The notes below the pieces were generated by a model, which was not told the DNA's origin, did no database searches, and was given only the letters and a program-made list of their open reading frames with translations. The position numbers were made by a program, and so were the translations under genes. From Gnomoniopsis sp. IMI 355080 (lineage: Eukaryota > Ascomycota > Sordariomycetes > Diaporthales > Gnomoniaceae), in NCBI GenBank assembly GCA_027946555.1, contig JAPEVC010000002.1:186001-250000 (forward strand): a DNA stretch of 64,000 nt, given 5' to 3'. Positions 35,172-46,083 of this stretch are shown in pieces; the first letter of the stretch is position 1; the number at the start of each line of letters is the position of its first letter.

Positions 35172-36598
35172 TGTGTAGAAGGCGAAAGTCAAAGAGACCG
35201 ATACGCGCAAATTCTAGAGGGAAAAACTTCTCAAAGCAACGTGTCAAAGGACAAAAACAAAAGAATATGTTATACTCAGCAGTTGCAATGGGGCAAATTT
35301 TGAGAGAGACAAATTGTGAGATAAGGAGGTCATTCAGGAACCTTGAGATAGAAATGATCTGCAACAGCCGCTGTGGCCGCGTTGGCCGCCCACCGCCAGC
35401 TCATCCTCAGCGATCAACAAACAAAAAAAAACACATACTTGTATATACATGCATTCTCTCGTCGCGGCTCCAGTTTCATGCAAGGATGGGGGTGCCTATT
35501 CAAAGGGCATGAATTCATCATTAACAGGGTGCTGTGAATTGATATGCAATACGAAGTAAGTACGGTATATCCAAGGGCTTGTGGGCACTTCCTCGTGGGT
35601 CAGAGCGTGGGGATGACTCGAACGAGCCAAGCGACGGGCCATGGGGTGTGTCCCCTTCTCTTTCCAGGCCTGCTCCAAGGAAACTATGAGTCAAGATATA
35701 GTTGTACGGGCCTCGTTGAGGACGAGTCACCTCTGCCTGTTGTGTTTGACAATAATGCAGAGACGCAGCCTTGAATAGATGAGGGCAGTGTATTGTAAAA
35801 CGAAGAAGGGAGATAGTGATATACATACATCTATCTCTCTCTCTCTTTTCTCTCTTGTATGTTCAGGTCAACATGAGAGGCATATTGGTGCGCCCCCATA
35901 TGACTCACTCCAATCTGTGCAGAAAGATACTGTGCGTCTACCATAGTAATTATTCGACAAAGCCAAAGTCCAAGCCAACGCACGAATAACAATTTGGTGA
36001 ATTCGAATGACAGGCGATCTTGGAGATCCTCCAAGTTTACAAGTGTGTCCCGGGCCGCGCCCCCTGTCAGCATCGGAAATTCAGCACCGAGACAGGGGTT
36101 CCCAGAGCCAATTGGCCAGGGCTGGGCTGGGCCAGTATCTCCGATTTCGGGTGGATCGTGGTGCGAGGTTCTGAGAAACTTCACTGGCCCTTCTCAGTTC
36201 TCACCAAGGAAACATGAGCTATCATTCTGAGCGATACAGCAACACGCCATTCCTGTCGCTGCAGTCCACTATAATCGTGACTTGTCCTATCGTCCCCGTC
36301 TTGCCAGTACGGAGGATTCCTCCTTTTCGCGCAACTTCAATCGGTCTGACTGTTCCATTCGCACCGACTTGACGCAGAATGGACAAGACGTGACTTTGAA
36401 GTTTTTGTTGCTTTTCCCCCCTCCGTCGTCGTCCTCCCCCCGTTGCTCTTCTCCCAACCACCTAGCTGAGCCGCCCTCATCTACTCCCCGTCCTTGTTGA
36501 TCTTCTGCGAAGGAAGAGTGTGCTCGGAGTCGGAGAGAAGAAAATACTACTCCTCTTGCAGACCAACAGCTTTGCAAGCACCTACCTAGGTACCTACT
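35172..36598. other. Divergent intergenic region
   Basis: Promoter space of the MscL-type gene and the following membrane-protein gene. It holds a short CT microsatellite (about 35829-35855). A palindromic ACCTAGGTACCT sequence (36584-36595) ends three bases before the start codon of the right-hand gene. No gene was recognised. Confidence 0.55.
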
Positions 36599-37630
36599 AT
36601 GGCAGACCAGGACCACGGTAACGGCAAACCGGATCATCCGGTCTCCCAGCTGAACATGGCGTCCAAGGCCCATCTTCCACTGCCAAACCCTCAGGTCGCA
36701 GCGCAAGAGGCCGTCGGAGCCAAAGTCGAGTCAAAATGGAACACCAAGAACCTCGGCCTTCGCATGGCCGCCGATTGTGTGAGCGCTGCGGCGGCGGCTA
36801 CCCTCGTTGCACCTTTGATAAGTATTATCGACCGGTAAATCTTTCCCTGCTCTGTCCTGCTCTATCCTTCCCAAGCCCAAAATGGCACTTGGCTAACACT
36901 TGCGCTCCTCCTCCTCCACAGCTCGATCATGGAGAACGCCTCGGGCCGCTCCCCTCTCAGCACCTCCGTCAAGTCCTCTTTCCGCGCCCTCCTCCTCCAT
37001 CCCCACTCAATGCTCTTCTCCAAACCTGTGGCTCTCATTTTCATCACCTACGGCGCCACCTACCTTACTGCCAACACCATCGACACCATCTCCTCCACCC
37101 TGAAAAACAAGCCCGCCTCGCACGTCACCTCTGGCACCGCCAAGTTCGCCGCCTCGTCCGCCGCCAACATCGGCATGGGCGTCTACAAGGACCAGGTCTA
37201 CGCCCGCATGTTTGGCCCTGTCGGCCAGGCCGTGCGCCGCGTCCCGGCCACCAGCTATGCCCTCTTCACCGCCCGCGACTGCATCACCATCTTTGCGAGC
37301 TTCAACGTGCCGCCCCTTTTGGGCCCCGCCGTTGGCCGATTCATGGGCGACGAGGCCTGCCGCATGGTCAGCGGGCAGACGGTGCTGCAGTTCGTAGCCC
37401 CCGCCGCGATCCAAATGTTTTCGACGCCGCCGCATTTGCTGGGGCTGGACTTGTACAATCGTCCGACGTGTGAGAGGACCGGACTGCCGACGTGGGGTGA
37501 GAGATGGGCCCAGGTCAAGAAGAACTGGGGCATTTCCGTTGTCGCGAGATTGTGTAGGATTATTCCCGCCTACGGTGCGGCTGGGGTGGTGAATGTAAAG
37601 GTCAGGAAGAGTCTGATGGATAGGCTATAG
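36599..37630 (+). CDS. Conserved fungal membrane protein, probably mitochondrial
   Basis: Two exons, 36599-36834 and 36922-37630, with an 87-base intron (GTAAAT..CAG), giving 314 residues. After a soluble N-terminus of about 50 residues come several moderately hydrophobic segments: CVSAAAAATLVAPLISIID (about 60-78), FSKPVALIFITYGATYLTAN, SYALFTARDCITIFASFNVP, SGQTVLQFVAPAAIQMFST and ISVVARLCRIIPAYGAAGVV. Small residues in these segments and repeated helix-loop spacing recall the mitochondrial carrier superfamily. The canonical PX[DE]XX[RK] signature is not seen. I recognise the style as a conserved fungal protein but cannot name a function. The 3' flank carries a long T tract. Confidence is high that it is a gene, low for location. 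Confidence 0.82.
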
Positions 37631-37768
37631 GACAAGCCCAGGCATCCTGACTTTTCAAAGGTGCGGGAGGCAACGGGAGGTGGGATACTTGGATTTTGCG
37701 CATCGGGGGCATTATGGAACAAGGCGAACGGTTTCTTCGTGCGTGCGTCGGCATGGCGTTCAGGTTGT

Positions 37769-37769
<1 letters not shown>

Positions 37770-37802
<33 letters not shown>

Positions 37803-37832
37803 CTCTTTTTTTTTTTTCTCTTTTTTTTTTTT
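37770..37832. repeat. Poly-T tract (about 63 bases)
   Basis: A nearly pure T run broken only by two CTC triplets, about 140 bases downstream of the stop codon of the membrane-protein gene on the plus strand. On the minus strand it is a poly-A tract just 3' of the convergent Vps36 gene. Confidence 0.95.
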
Positions 37833-37896
37833 CGTGTCGATACCCATGGACATCTCCACTCGGTCATCTGTACAAGTATAGGTAGAGCATAGACGG

Positions 37897-37936
37897 TAGA
37901 TGCTAGATGCTAGACGCTAGAAGCTAGAAGCTAGAC
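37897..37936. repeat. 7-bp tandem repeat (ATGCTAG / ACGCTAG / AAGCTAG)
   Basis: About five to six imperfect copies of a heptamer ending GCTAG lie in the convergent space between the membrane-protein gene and Vps36. Copies differ only in the first two bases. Confidence 0.85.
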
Positions 37937-38036
37937 GTGATGATAGACTGCGAAGGCAACGCAGGTCATGATTATAATGGATATTAAATGCATTGGGTTC
38001 CCAAGCTTCTGCTTCTACGTTGACATTGCCTGATAA

Positions 38037-40107
38037 CTACATGAACCCACTCTCCTTCAAGGCCCTGTAAATCTGCCTTTCTGCCTCTTGCGCCTCCGTC
38101 TTCACTCTCAGCCGGCCCTCGCCAGTATCAATAAAGTTTTCCCAAAACTTCAATCCCTCAATGCCCTCCTCACGACACAATACACCACGCTCCTCTGCCA
38201 TCTCGAGTTCTTCCTCTGCAACACCAATGCTCCACCCAAATCGCTCTGCAACATCCCGCGACGTGACACCCCGCCCAAATTCTTGCCAGTCCCACGGCAC
38301 TCCCTGTTCGGGCGGTATCTCGTGCAGATCCTGCATCCACCCTAAGAGTGCCTTGATCGTCGTTTCGTCCGTCCGGTCTCTGCTCTGCACCACCATGACG
38401 CCACTCTTGAACGTGCGCAGACGGACAGGGAGCTTGAGCTCTTCCCATAATCGCGCTGCCTTCTCGAAGTCCATGGGGCTGACGAGCTCCACGCCTCCGC
38501 GCGCGCGATTAAAAATGGCCCAGAGATCGACCAAGCTAATGATGCCGCCTGCCTTGCGAAGTACGGCCCGTGCATCGTCGGTGAGGAACTCAGCAAGGTT
38601 GCGTGAGAGCTCAGACAGGTAGAGCGATTCGTTGCTGCTCCCAGCGATGTCTTTGGTCGTCACCAGGCCAAGCTGGCTCGCCGACTCGGCTAGCAATGCG
38701 CTCGCTTCGGACCCGCCACCACGCGAGAAACTCTCGGCCAAGGCCACGATTTCCTTTGCCGATGCCATCAGCGCTTCGAGGTCCTCGAACGCCGTGCCAA
38801 TGACGAGCTCATTGTTCTTGCGCATCTCGAGGCCTCGCTGCTCCAGTCCGGCTATACCGACCGTCTTCTTCCGCGCCTGTTCACGAAGCTCACCTGCTCC
38901 TCCCGATGTGGCATCCATTGTAAGCGGGTTGGAGTTGGGCACAGGTGGCGCGCCTTGTAAAAGCCACTTGCGCTGGGTAAGGGCGCCTTTGAGGCGCTCA
39001 TATAGGATCTTGTCACCGCCTCCGCGGAAGGAAATCTTCACGCTCTCGGTATTCTCCATGCCTGGTAGGGCGCCATAGCTCATAATTGGTCCTGGAGAGT
39101 CGGTGCGATCTTGTGAGGGCGTGGAAGGGCCTGGTTGGCTAAGCTCGGGCGGCACATCATGGGAGATCAGTGGAGCACCGCATATCTCGCATGACAGCAG
39201 GGACGGGTGATTCAAAAAGGTACATCGAGGGCACTGGAATGAGGCATCTGGGTCGGACGAATTTGGCGGACTGGTCCTCAAACCTGGAGACTCAGCCCCT
39301 CCGGTGAGTGCATTGTTGCCTGCCAGTGCTCGCGGGCGAAGCGGCAGTGGAGCCACGACGGGCTGCCTGCTGGTAGCATTGCTGATAGCTGCCTTGAGCA
39401 CGTGTGTTAATGCTGGCTTAATCCCGCATGCTAGGCATGGCGGCAGTGGGGTGTGAGCGTTCGCTGTGGCTGGATCGAAATTCGAGGGTACTGGGTTTGA
39501 GAAGCTGCATATCGTGCAGACCCAAGTTGCAGAGGTCTTCGGGGGCTCCGCCGGCGCTGGTCGCAGGGGACTGTCTGATCGTGGTATTGGAGAAGCGGTA
39601 CTGTTCCTTGGAGAGCCAGAGCCGACTGCTGGCGATCTAGACTGGATTGAGGAGCGTTTTGAGGGCCTCGGTATCAAGGTGACCTTGGGTGAGGACTTGA
39701 GAAAGCCGGCCTGGAAGGGGGAAGAGCTCAGCAAGGCGCTACAGAAGAAGCAGATGCATGGCTCACTCGTCTCACATAAAATTCATGTCGCTCTATATCC
39801 TTCAGGTCCAATGCCACCGAGTTCTTTCTCGGGTCCGCCTTGTCTACATAGCAGACGCGGTGGGAGGTCAGGTATACCTGCCCATTCTGCTGGTTTGGAA
39901 GCTTATATTTTCTGATAAAAAAGGGCCTTTTGTCAGCTCGGCTCTTCAACCTCAGCAATGAATATCAACAGCAAACAGCGCAAGTCAATATACACAGGTA
40001 ACTGACCCCTCATACAGTCCTACATTGTCTTGAACAAACAGAAGGACTTCGTCTGGGAGATAGGCTGGCCGAAGGGCAGTTGTGAGGTCAAGCTGCTTTA
40101 AAAACAT
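38037..40107 (-). CDS. vps36: Vps36, ESCRT-II subunit (GLUE, zinc fingers, EAP30 domain)
   Basis: Three exons on the minus strand: 40007-40107, 39776-39911 and 38037-39710, giving 636 residues. The GLUE (split PH) domain begins at residue 8 (LTTALRPAYLPDEVLLFVQD, then VGLYEGKYKLPNQQNGQVYL) and is interrupted by an insert with two zinc fingers: WVCTICSF..CLACG, and FQCPRCTFLNHPSLLSCEIC, which is a clear NZF. GLUE binds phosphoinositide and the NZF binds ubiquitin. The C-terminal 260 residues hold the EAP30/winged-helix region (GGIISLVDLWAIFNRARGGV, GVTSRDVAERFGWSIGVAEE). As part of ESCRT-II it sorts ubiquitinated membrane proteins into multivesicular bodies at the endosome. The start MFLKQLDLTT is the only ATG that keeps the GLUE frame. 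Confidence 0.95.
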
Positions 40108-40582
40108 CCGTCATATCTGGTCCAAGAAGCAAACATCCCAATAAAGAGGGGAGGCAGATGTGTTGATGGCGAAGGTGGTTGATACTTTTGGTACCTTGGT
40201 AGTCAAGGTACTGGGGAAGATGCCTAGATCGGTAGTGGGGCAGTGACGAGGCATAGGTGGTATGGGCCCGCAGTTTAACCGAGCACTACCCAGGTGGTAG
40301 CCTTACCTATTCTGGTAAGCCTTTAGTCGACCCTCGACAGCCCACGTACCGAAATCAAAAGGCCCGCCCCTACCACCGCCACTCTGCTCGTCGACTTCAA
40401 TCCATCACCCTTTCAGCACACCACATGCAACACACATCACAACGCCAGCACAAACACCGATCCCACCTTTCAGGTATTCTATCCTGACTCTGCTGATCTC
40501 CATAGTCTTTCCTGTTTCCCTCTCATTTGACAACCCATCCTATACGCTGCCATTGCCACAATCCATCCCATCAGCCCCGAAA
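40108..40582. promoter_or_regulatory. Divergent promoter (Vps36 / Thp3-like)
   Basis: 475 bases between the two start codons. The half next to the Thp3-like gene is pyrimidine-rich, a common fungal core-promoter feature. Inferred from position only. Confidence 0.5.
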
Positions 40583-42281
40583 ATGTCGGCTTTCTCTTGG
40601 GCCGCTCCGCCAGGCCAACAGGCGTCGCCTCCTCCCCCTCCTCCGCCAGGAACCGCTGCTTATCCCTATATCAATCGTATGTACTATAATCCGTTCGTTC
40701 TTGATGATATGAAACCACTAACACTGTTCGCAGCCGCTTTCACTCAGGTTCAAGTTCGACAGAGCTTCGGCCAACCCTACTCCGTTCCTCCTCCACCTCT
40801 CTACCCAGGCGTTCCTGTACCGCCGCCGTCATATGGTGCACCTCAAACGCCCATACCTGCTCCCGCTAATCACCAAGTACCGGCCAAAAAACCCAAAGTC
40901 GAGTGGCCCGACTCCGTACGCGACTATGTCCAACGGTCTTTCGTACCGAAGAATATGGACCCTTCAGTTTCTAGGACCGAGATGGAGACCCAGTTGAAAG
41001 AGACCATTCAAAGTGCCACTGAGTCTGGTCAACTATTTACCTTAGACTGGTCAGCCATGCCTCTGCCCCAAGATCTGATCAAGGAAGCGCGAGCCAAGCG
41101 CGTGGAAAGCCTCCAAAGTCTCAAGATACGTGATTCACCTACCATTGGCAAGAAGCGCAAGTCGCTTGACATGGACGACGCCGGCGATAGCAGCAAACCT
41201 GCTACCGCTGCCCCATGGCATCGTAATTCTTTGGAGTCCCGTGTCAGCTACGCCCCAAATACCAACAAACTGCCCGACGAACCGTTGGCCAAGAGTAAGT
41301 ACCAAAAGGCCATCGAGAAGCGACAGAAACGTCAGGAGCGTTTCAATTTCGACAACAATGCTCCCACCCCTCAAAGATCTCCTACACCTCCGCCCCCGGC
41401 TGGCCCAGTAGTTGGAACGTGCGATAAGCTGGAGAAATCCTACCTTCGGCTCACAGCCCCGCCAAAACCCGAGGTTGTTCGGCCAGAGCATGTGCTTCGC
41501 AAGACGCTGGAGCTCCTAAAGAAGAAGTGGAAGAAGGAGAGCAATTATTCTTACATCTGCGACCAGTTCAAGTCCATGCGTCAGGATCTCACCGTGCAGC
41601 GTATCAAGAACAACTTTACAGTACGCGTTTACGAAAACCACGCCCGCATTGCTATGGAAAAGGGGGATCTTGGTGAGTATAATCAGTGCCAGACCCAGCT
41701 GATGGCGCTGTACAAGCTGGGCCTGAAGGGCAATCCCAACGAGTTCAAGGCCTATCGTATTTTGTATTTTATTCACACCGCCAATCGCTTGGCCTTGAAC
41801 GACGCCTTGGCGGATCTAACTACAGCAGAGAAATCAGAGCCATCTATCAAGCACGCTCTGGATGTTCGTTCGGCGTTAGCCATGGGCAACTATCACCGAT
41901 TCTTCCAGCTCTACCAGGATCCACCCGTTCTGGGTGTTTATCTGATGGATATGTTCGTCGGTCGTGAGCGCCTTGCTGCTCTGTGTGCAATATGCAAAGC
42001 GTGAGTATCTTTCCTTCACATGGCATCCATACAAACGACCAGTTTCTTTGCTAACTGCCAAATTTAGTTTCAAGCCCGATGTTAAACTCCGCTTCATTAC
42101 TGAGGAGCTCGGGTTCATGTCTGATGAAGATGCAGCCCAGTTCATTGTTAATTACAATGCCCAGCACCTACTTGAAGAACGTGGAAACGATCTCTATTTC
42201 CTGACTGGCAAGGGTGTCGGATACTTCGATGCCGTCAAGGCTGCCGCCTTCGGCCGGGTAGACATCAAGGGCCAAATCTGA
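40583..42281 (+). CDS. thp3: SAC3/GANP-family protein, Thp3 (LENG8)-like
   Basis: Three exons: 40583-40676, 40734-42000 and 42068-42281, giving 524 residues. The N-terminus is rich in Pro, Gly and Gln. Residues about 125-290 carry basic KKPKVEWP and KSKYQKAIEKRQKRQERF stretches. The SAC3/GANP domain covers about 300-500: EHVLRKTLELLKKKWKKESN, YSYICDQFKSMRQDLTVQRI and NEFKAYRILYFIHTANRLAL, with a PCI-like end (GYFDAVKAAAFGRVDIKGQI). In yeast Thp3 works with Csn12 in transcription elongation and mRNA processing in the nucleus. The first intron is 57 bases with no in-frame stop, so its retention would only add 19 residues; its GTATGT, CTAAC and CAG signals argue that it is spliced. An upstream ATG at 40553 would add 10 residues; the start at 40583 is preferred. 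Confidence 0.92.
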
Positions 42282-43283
42282 TTTTCCACCGCAATTTTTG
42301 TTTCTTCCCATCCATATATACCACCGCGTCGTCCCCGTGCATCAAGCATTGCATGCGGCTCTCATGAGCGATTCGGCCTTCTTCTCTTTCTACATATTCG
42401 AACACTACCGTCCACTATGCGTGCCCTATGAATTATATCGAAGTCCTACTCCATGGCACCAATAGCAATGAGTCTACCCGACATCAATATCATGCGATTG
42501 GCTTCTCAAAGCTCAAAGCAAGTGCGCACGGACGTGTCGCGCCATTAAAGCATGACCGCTTCTCGATACTCTGACCCGTTCGATTCCAGCTGACCGCGAT
42601 GGAAAACTGCTCTATTGGTTGTACGGAGAAAGGGACACGGGCTAGCAGCGAAACCTGACTGTCTGTAACAGGAGTCTGTTATTGGTTGGCATCTCGAAAG
42701 CAACACAACTAGCCTTGACCCTCTGATACTTCTAATCGGATCTAGGCGTTTGGGTGTAGCTGGCAAGCTACAGGGTGGTCATTTCTGGTTGAAGATACCA
42801 TTTGATGTTGACGATGTTGGCGTTTGTTGGATGGCGTGCCTTTGGAAGACAATGGGCGTCAACAGACAGGCGTTGGGGACGATGTGCATCGTATAGATTA
42901 TCCTTGTGAAAAAAAGACACTTTATCTCTGCTCGTCTCATTGCCCTCTGATTCTGCTGTATCTGTCAGAAATCGATAAGAGGTCTGCTCTCCCGATCTCA
43001 CCTATAGATTATGATTGTTCAGCAATCCGTGGCGCTACCCGCTTACAAGCACATATACGCAGATATGCAGCTTACATAAGTCAAACCGTGCCCCTTTTCA
43101 TGCTGAAAACCCCCGCAACTGGAAACCATCGGCCCGTTCATCTCCTTTAAGCATAACTTGGTACTCCTCGCATTGCATTCACCACACCCATTGATTGCAT
43201 CTTTTCGAGACGGCACCTCGACAAACCATAAAAATTGGACCTCGACGCCGCACGCAGGGTCCACCTCCGACTTTCACTAGAGC
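42282..43283. other. 1-kb intergenic region
   Basis: Three-prime flank of the Thp3-like gene and promoter of the CENP-B-type gene. No coding sequence was found. Confidence 0.6.
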
Positions 43284-44630
43284 ATGTCCGCTGCGGCGGT
43301 CCTCGCCCATCCAAAAATGGAAGCATCCGGGCTGAGCAATGGCTCCGATTCGGGGCCTAACAGTGCCTCCAAAGAACGACACTCGCTGTCGCTTGACCAG
43401 CGACGCGCCCTACGCCGGTGGGCTAACTCGCAGACCGTCCGCCCCTCGCACAAAGCCTGCATCGAATGGTTTGCCGCACAGTATGGCCAGAGTATCAGCC
43501 AGTCGACCGTCTCTCACAGTCTGAGTCCCAAGTACGCGCGCCTGGACGGCGACCCCCAGCTGTCCGGGTCGCGTCTGCGCTTTGGCAATTGGCCCGATGT
43601 CGAGAAGCTGGTGCTCATGTGGCACGCCGGCATGGTCAACAGCGGACGACAGCCTACGAACGAGGAGCTGGCGGAGAAAGCAAAATCTATCTTCCAGCAA
43701 TTGCCCCGTTACAAGGACGAGCCCGCCCCGGAGTTCTCCCCTGGTTGGATCCATCGCTTTAAAAAGCGCTACGGTCTCCTCATCCGCCGCCAGCGCCGCC
43801 ATAGCACTGCGCCGCCTGTCCAGGACGACATCCCGTATCTAGTCGAGACTGTCCCGCGCTTAATGAGCATCACCGCTGATACCAGTCCCGCTGCGATCCG
43901 CGAGGCCGTCAACCGCATTGTAGGCGTCGAACCCTCGCTCGCGACGTGCGCGCGCGTCCGTGATGAGATCATCCACCGCATGGCGCACCCCACTCTGAAC
44001 CACAACGGCCAGCCGAACCAGCCGACCGCTGTCGCTGCGCAGCCGTTGCCACCACAGCAACAACAATCGCAGGACCCCAGCGGCAATGGCAGCAACAATA
44101 GCAACAATCCCAGCCTGAACGGCGCGGGCGCTGGTGAAGTCTACGCGGAGCAGGACCCGGAGGTTTTGTTGCAGAATGCGCTGCAGGCCCTGCAGCAAGA
44201 GGAGGCGGACGCTGAAGCCCAGGCTGCCGCTGAGAGGGAGGCTCGTGACCGCGAAGAGAGAGCGCTGGCGCCCATAGGCGCGCAGTCATATGCTCAGCAG
44301 GCCGCTGGGGCCGCGCTGGCGACGCCCGTTAGGAATGGGGTTGCGCAGGCGTCTGACAACGGCTCACAGCAGCAGCAGCAGCAGCAGCAGCAACCTCAGC
44401 CTCCCCCTCAGCCCTCCTTTCAGCAACAGACCCCACATCAACAGCATCAGCAACAGGCACGCTTTACCCCGTCGAATGTGGATGACGATCTTAGATTGAC
44501 GCCCATACCTGCCAATGGGCCAATGTCTGCAACAGATCGGCCTATGCGGTGTCCATTCTGCATAAATCAGAGGATGCTTAGGACAATCAAGGAGGCGGTA
44601 GAGCATATGGCTACGCATGTAGTAGTTTGA
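43284..44630 (+). CDS. CENP-B/Abp1-type DNA-binding protein (domesticated transposase origin)
   Basis: A single exon of 448 residues. Residues about 32-85 form a CENP-B N-terminal helix-turn-helix (LSLDQRRALRRWANSQTVRP, then ISQSTVSHSLSPKY). Residues about 100-165 form the second, CENP-B/Tc5-type helix-turn-helix (VEKLVLMWHAGMVNSGRQPT, then FSPGWIHRFKKRYGL). This pair is the DNA-binding half of pogo-like transposases and of CENP-B and fission-yeast Abp1. No DDE catalytic domain follows. Instead there is a Gln/Asn-rich, coiled-coil-prone region (230-400, with a run of nine Gln) and a C-terminal C2H2-like finger, CPFC-x13-H-x3-H. This suggests a host chromatin or transcription regulator derived from a transposase. 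No terminal inverted repeats were seen. It may be longer than annotated at neither end: start and stop are both clear. Confidence 0.88.
   Translation: MSAAAVLAHPKMEASGLSNGSDSGPNSASKERHSLSLDQRRALRRWANSQTVRPSHKACIEWFAAQYGQSISQSTVSHSLSPKYARLDGDPQLSGSRLRFGNWPDVEKLVLMWHAGMVNSGRQPTNEELAEKAKSIFQQLPRYKDEPAPEFSPGWIHRFKKRYGLLIRRQRRHSTAPPVQDDIPYLVETVPRLMSITADTSPAAIREAVNRIVGVEPSLATCARVRDEIIHRMAHPTLNHNGQPNQPTAVAAQPLPPQQQQSQDPSGNGSNNSNNPSLNGAGAGEVYAEQDPEVLLQNALQALQQEEADAEAQAAAEREARDREERALAPIGAQSYAQQAAGAALATPVRNGVAQASDNGSQQQQQQQQQPQPPPQPSFQQQTPHQQHQQQARFTPSNVDDDLRLTPIPANGPMSATDRPMRCPFCINQRMLRTIKEAVEHMATHVVV
44367..44393 (+). repeat. CAG repeat encoding a glutamine run
   Basis: Eight CAG codons followed by one CAA within the CENP-B-type gene, encoding nine consecutive Gln. 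Length variation would change the protein in frame. Confidence 0.95.
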
Positions 44631-46083
44631 AATCTAATGATCAACCTGGGCATTGGCGTTTGGATTTTTTGTTGTCTTTCCTTCTCCTTTCTCTGCTTTA
44701 CCCCTTTGAGGAAGAAGGAAAGGTCGGGTATCAGCACCAGCGTTCTAGCATTCAGCAAGGAGAGTGGCGTTTTATGAGAAGGATTGTGACCAAGGCACTC
44801 GAGCGTCGCACATTATATCTTGAACTCAAAATACCAATCTATTATATGGGATATTTTGCACAGCAAAAGAGTTGTTGGCTACGACTTGTTCTTCACATAT
44901 CCTCAACTTTCGATCAAATAATACCCTACGTAGAACCCATTTATCCTATATTTGTGTAAAAACACATATATACTTTAAGCTTCGTGGCACCCACTGGCTG
45001 GCATCATCGTCCTGCGAAGCCTTTGCCCATCTGGATGGAGTCTTGTTTGGGTGCAGCATGTCTTATGATACTTCCACTTCTTCCACGTACGTCAAAGACG
45101 ATACTGTTGTGCTCTGTTACCCAAAGTCGCTTCTACTGTAGACAATTCTCGACTAGGTGAGAACTGTAGCGTACCCGGCTTGCACAAAGATCTGGAGGTT
45201 TCCAATTGATTCACCTCGTCTGTTTATCGGAGTTGCGAGCGATTCCAGAGACGAACTGGGTGGGCAGTGGAAGATGTACAACATATATGGCAAGGCCAAT
45301 CGAAATATCACAGACTGAACAAGACACAACCCATTTGTAATTTACGGCTTTTCATTTCCGTCTCATTGCTTGAGGACAACAAAGACTCCCTCCTTCCCAA
45401 CAACAGAGATTCCCTCCTAGTTCAGACGATATGGCCCTCGCGCATTGCAACCTTCGCCCTCCTCATGATCAGCTTACTTCGTACCAACCGACCAAGCTTT
45501 CCGCGAAGAAGATCCGTTCTCTTGCCGCTTCATACCGTGTCTGTCCTGCACATAAATCGACTTTCCAGCCGCTCACTTCACCAAAAGATATTCCCTATAC
45601 CCCTTCATCATATTGTGAAAGTGGGCCATGTTGCGAAGTAAAGACAGTGAAACAAAGGCAGCCCCTAGGTATCTGTCAAAAGAAATGAAAGCGACCCTGA
45701 AAAACACGGGCCGACCGCAAACGCCATGACCTTTTCCGCCGAAAGAAAAGGCCCCCATATAGACATTTCCCATCATCATGAATGCTTGCTTGTGTTTCCT
45801 AAGCTCTAGGACAGTACAAGACAAGTCGTGACAGCTTGCTGAGCGAAAGTGAGGTACACTGGGTACTCCATAGTCCCAGCTAATAGGCAATATCTCTCAT
45901 CGCAGGTCTTGCGCCGAAACTACGATGAGAATGCAAAACGCTGCACCAGTCGTGATTACCGCGGGGTATGAATTTTGTGAGACTCAGACGGAGCTGTGAG
46001 GTGCACCTTCTGATAAATATAAGGGTAGCCAGCATTGGGGCCATATTTGTATATCCAATACAGGGATGTCGAGTAGGTAGACA
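44631..46083. other. Convergent intergenic region
   Basis: Three-prime flanks of the CENP-B-type gene and Bem1. Plus-strand open frames at 45267-45688 overlap each other in different frames and resemble no family, so none is called. Confidence 0.55.

Noticed and set aside
36736..37473. A 245-codon His/Arg/Pro-rich frame overlapping the membrane-protein gene
   Set aside because: It is a shifted-frame shadow of the real gene's GC-rich codons.
45267..45688. Two overlapping plus-strand frames between the CENP-B-type gene and Bem1
   Set aside because: They overlap in different phases, lack similarity and lie in a convergent 3' region.
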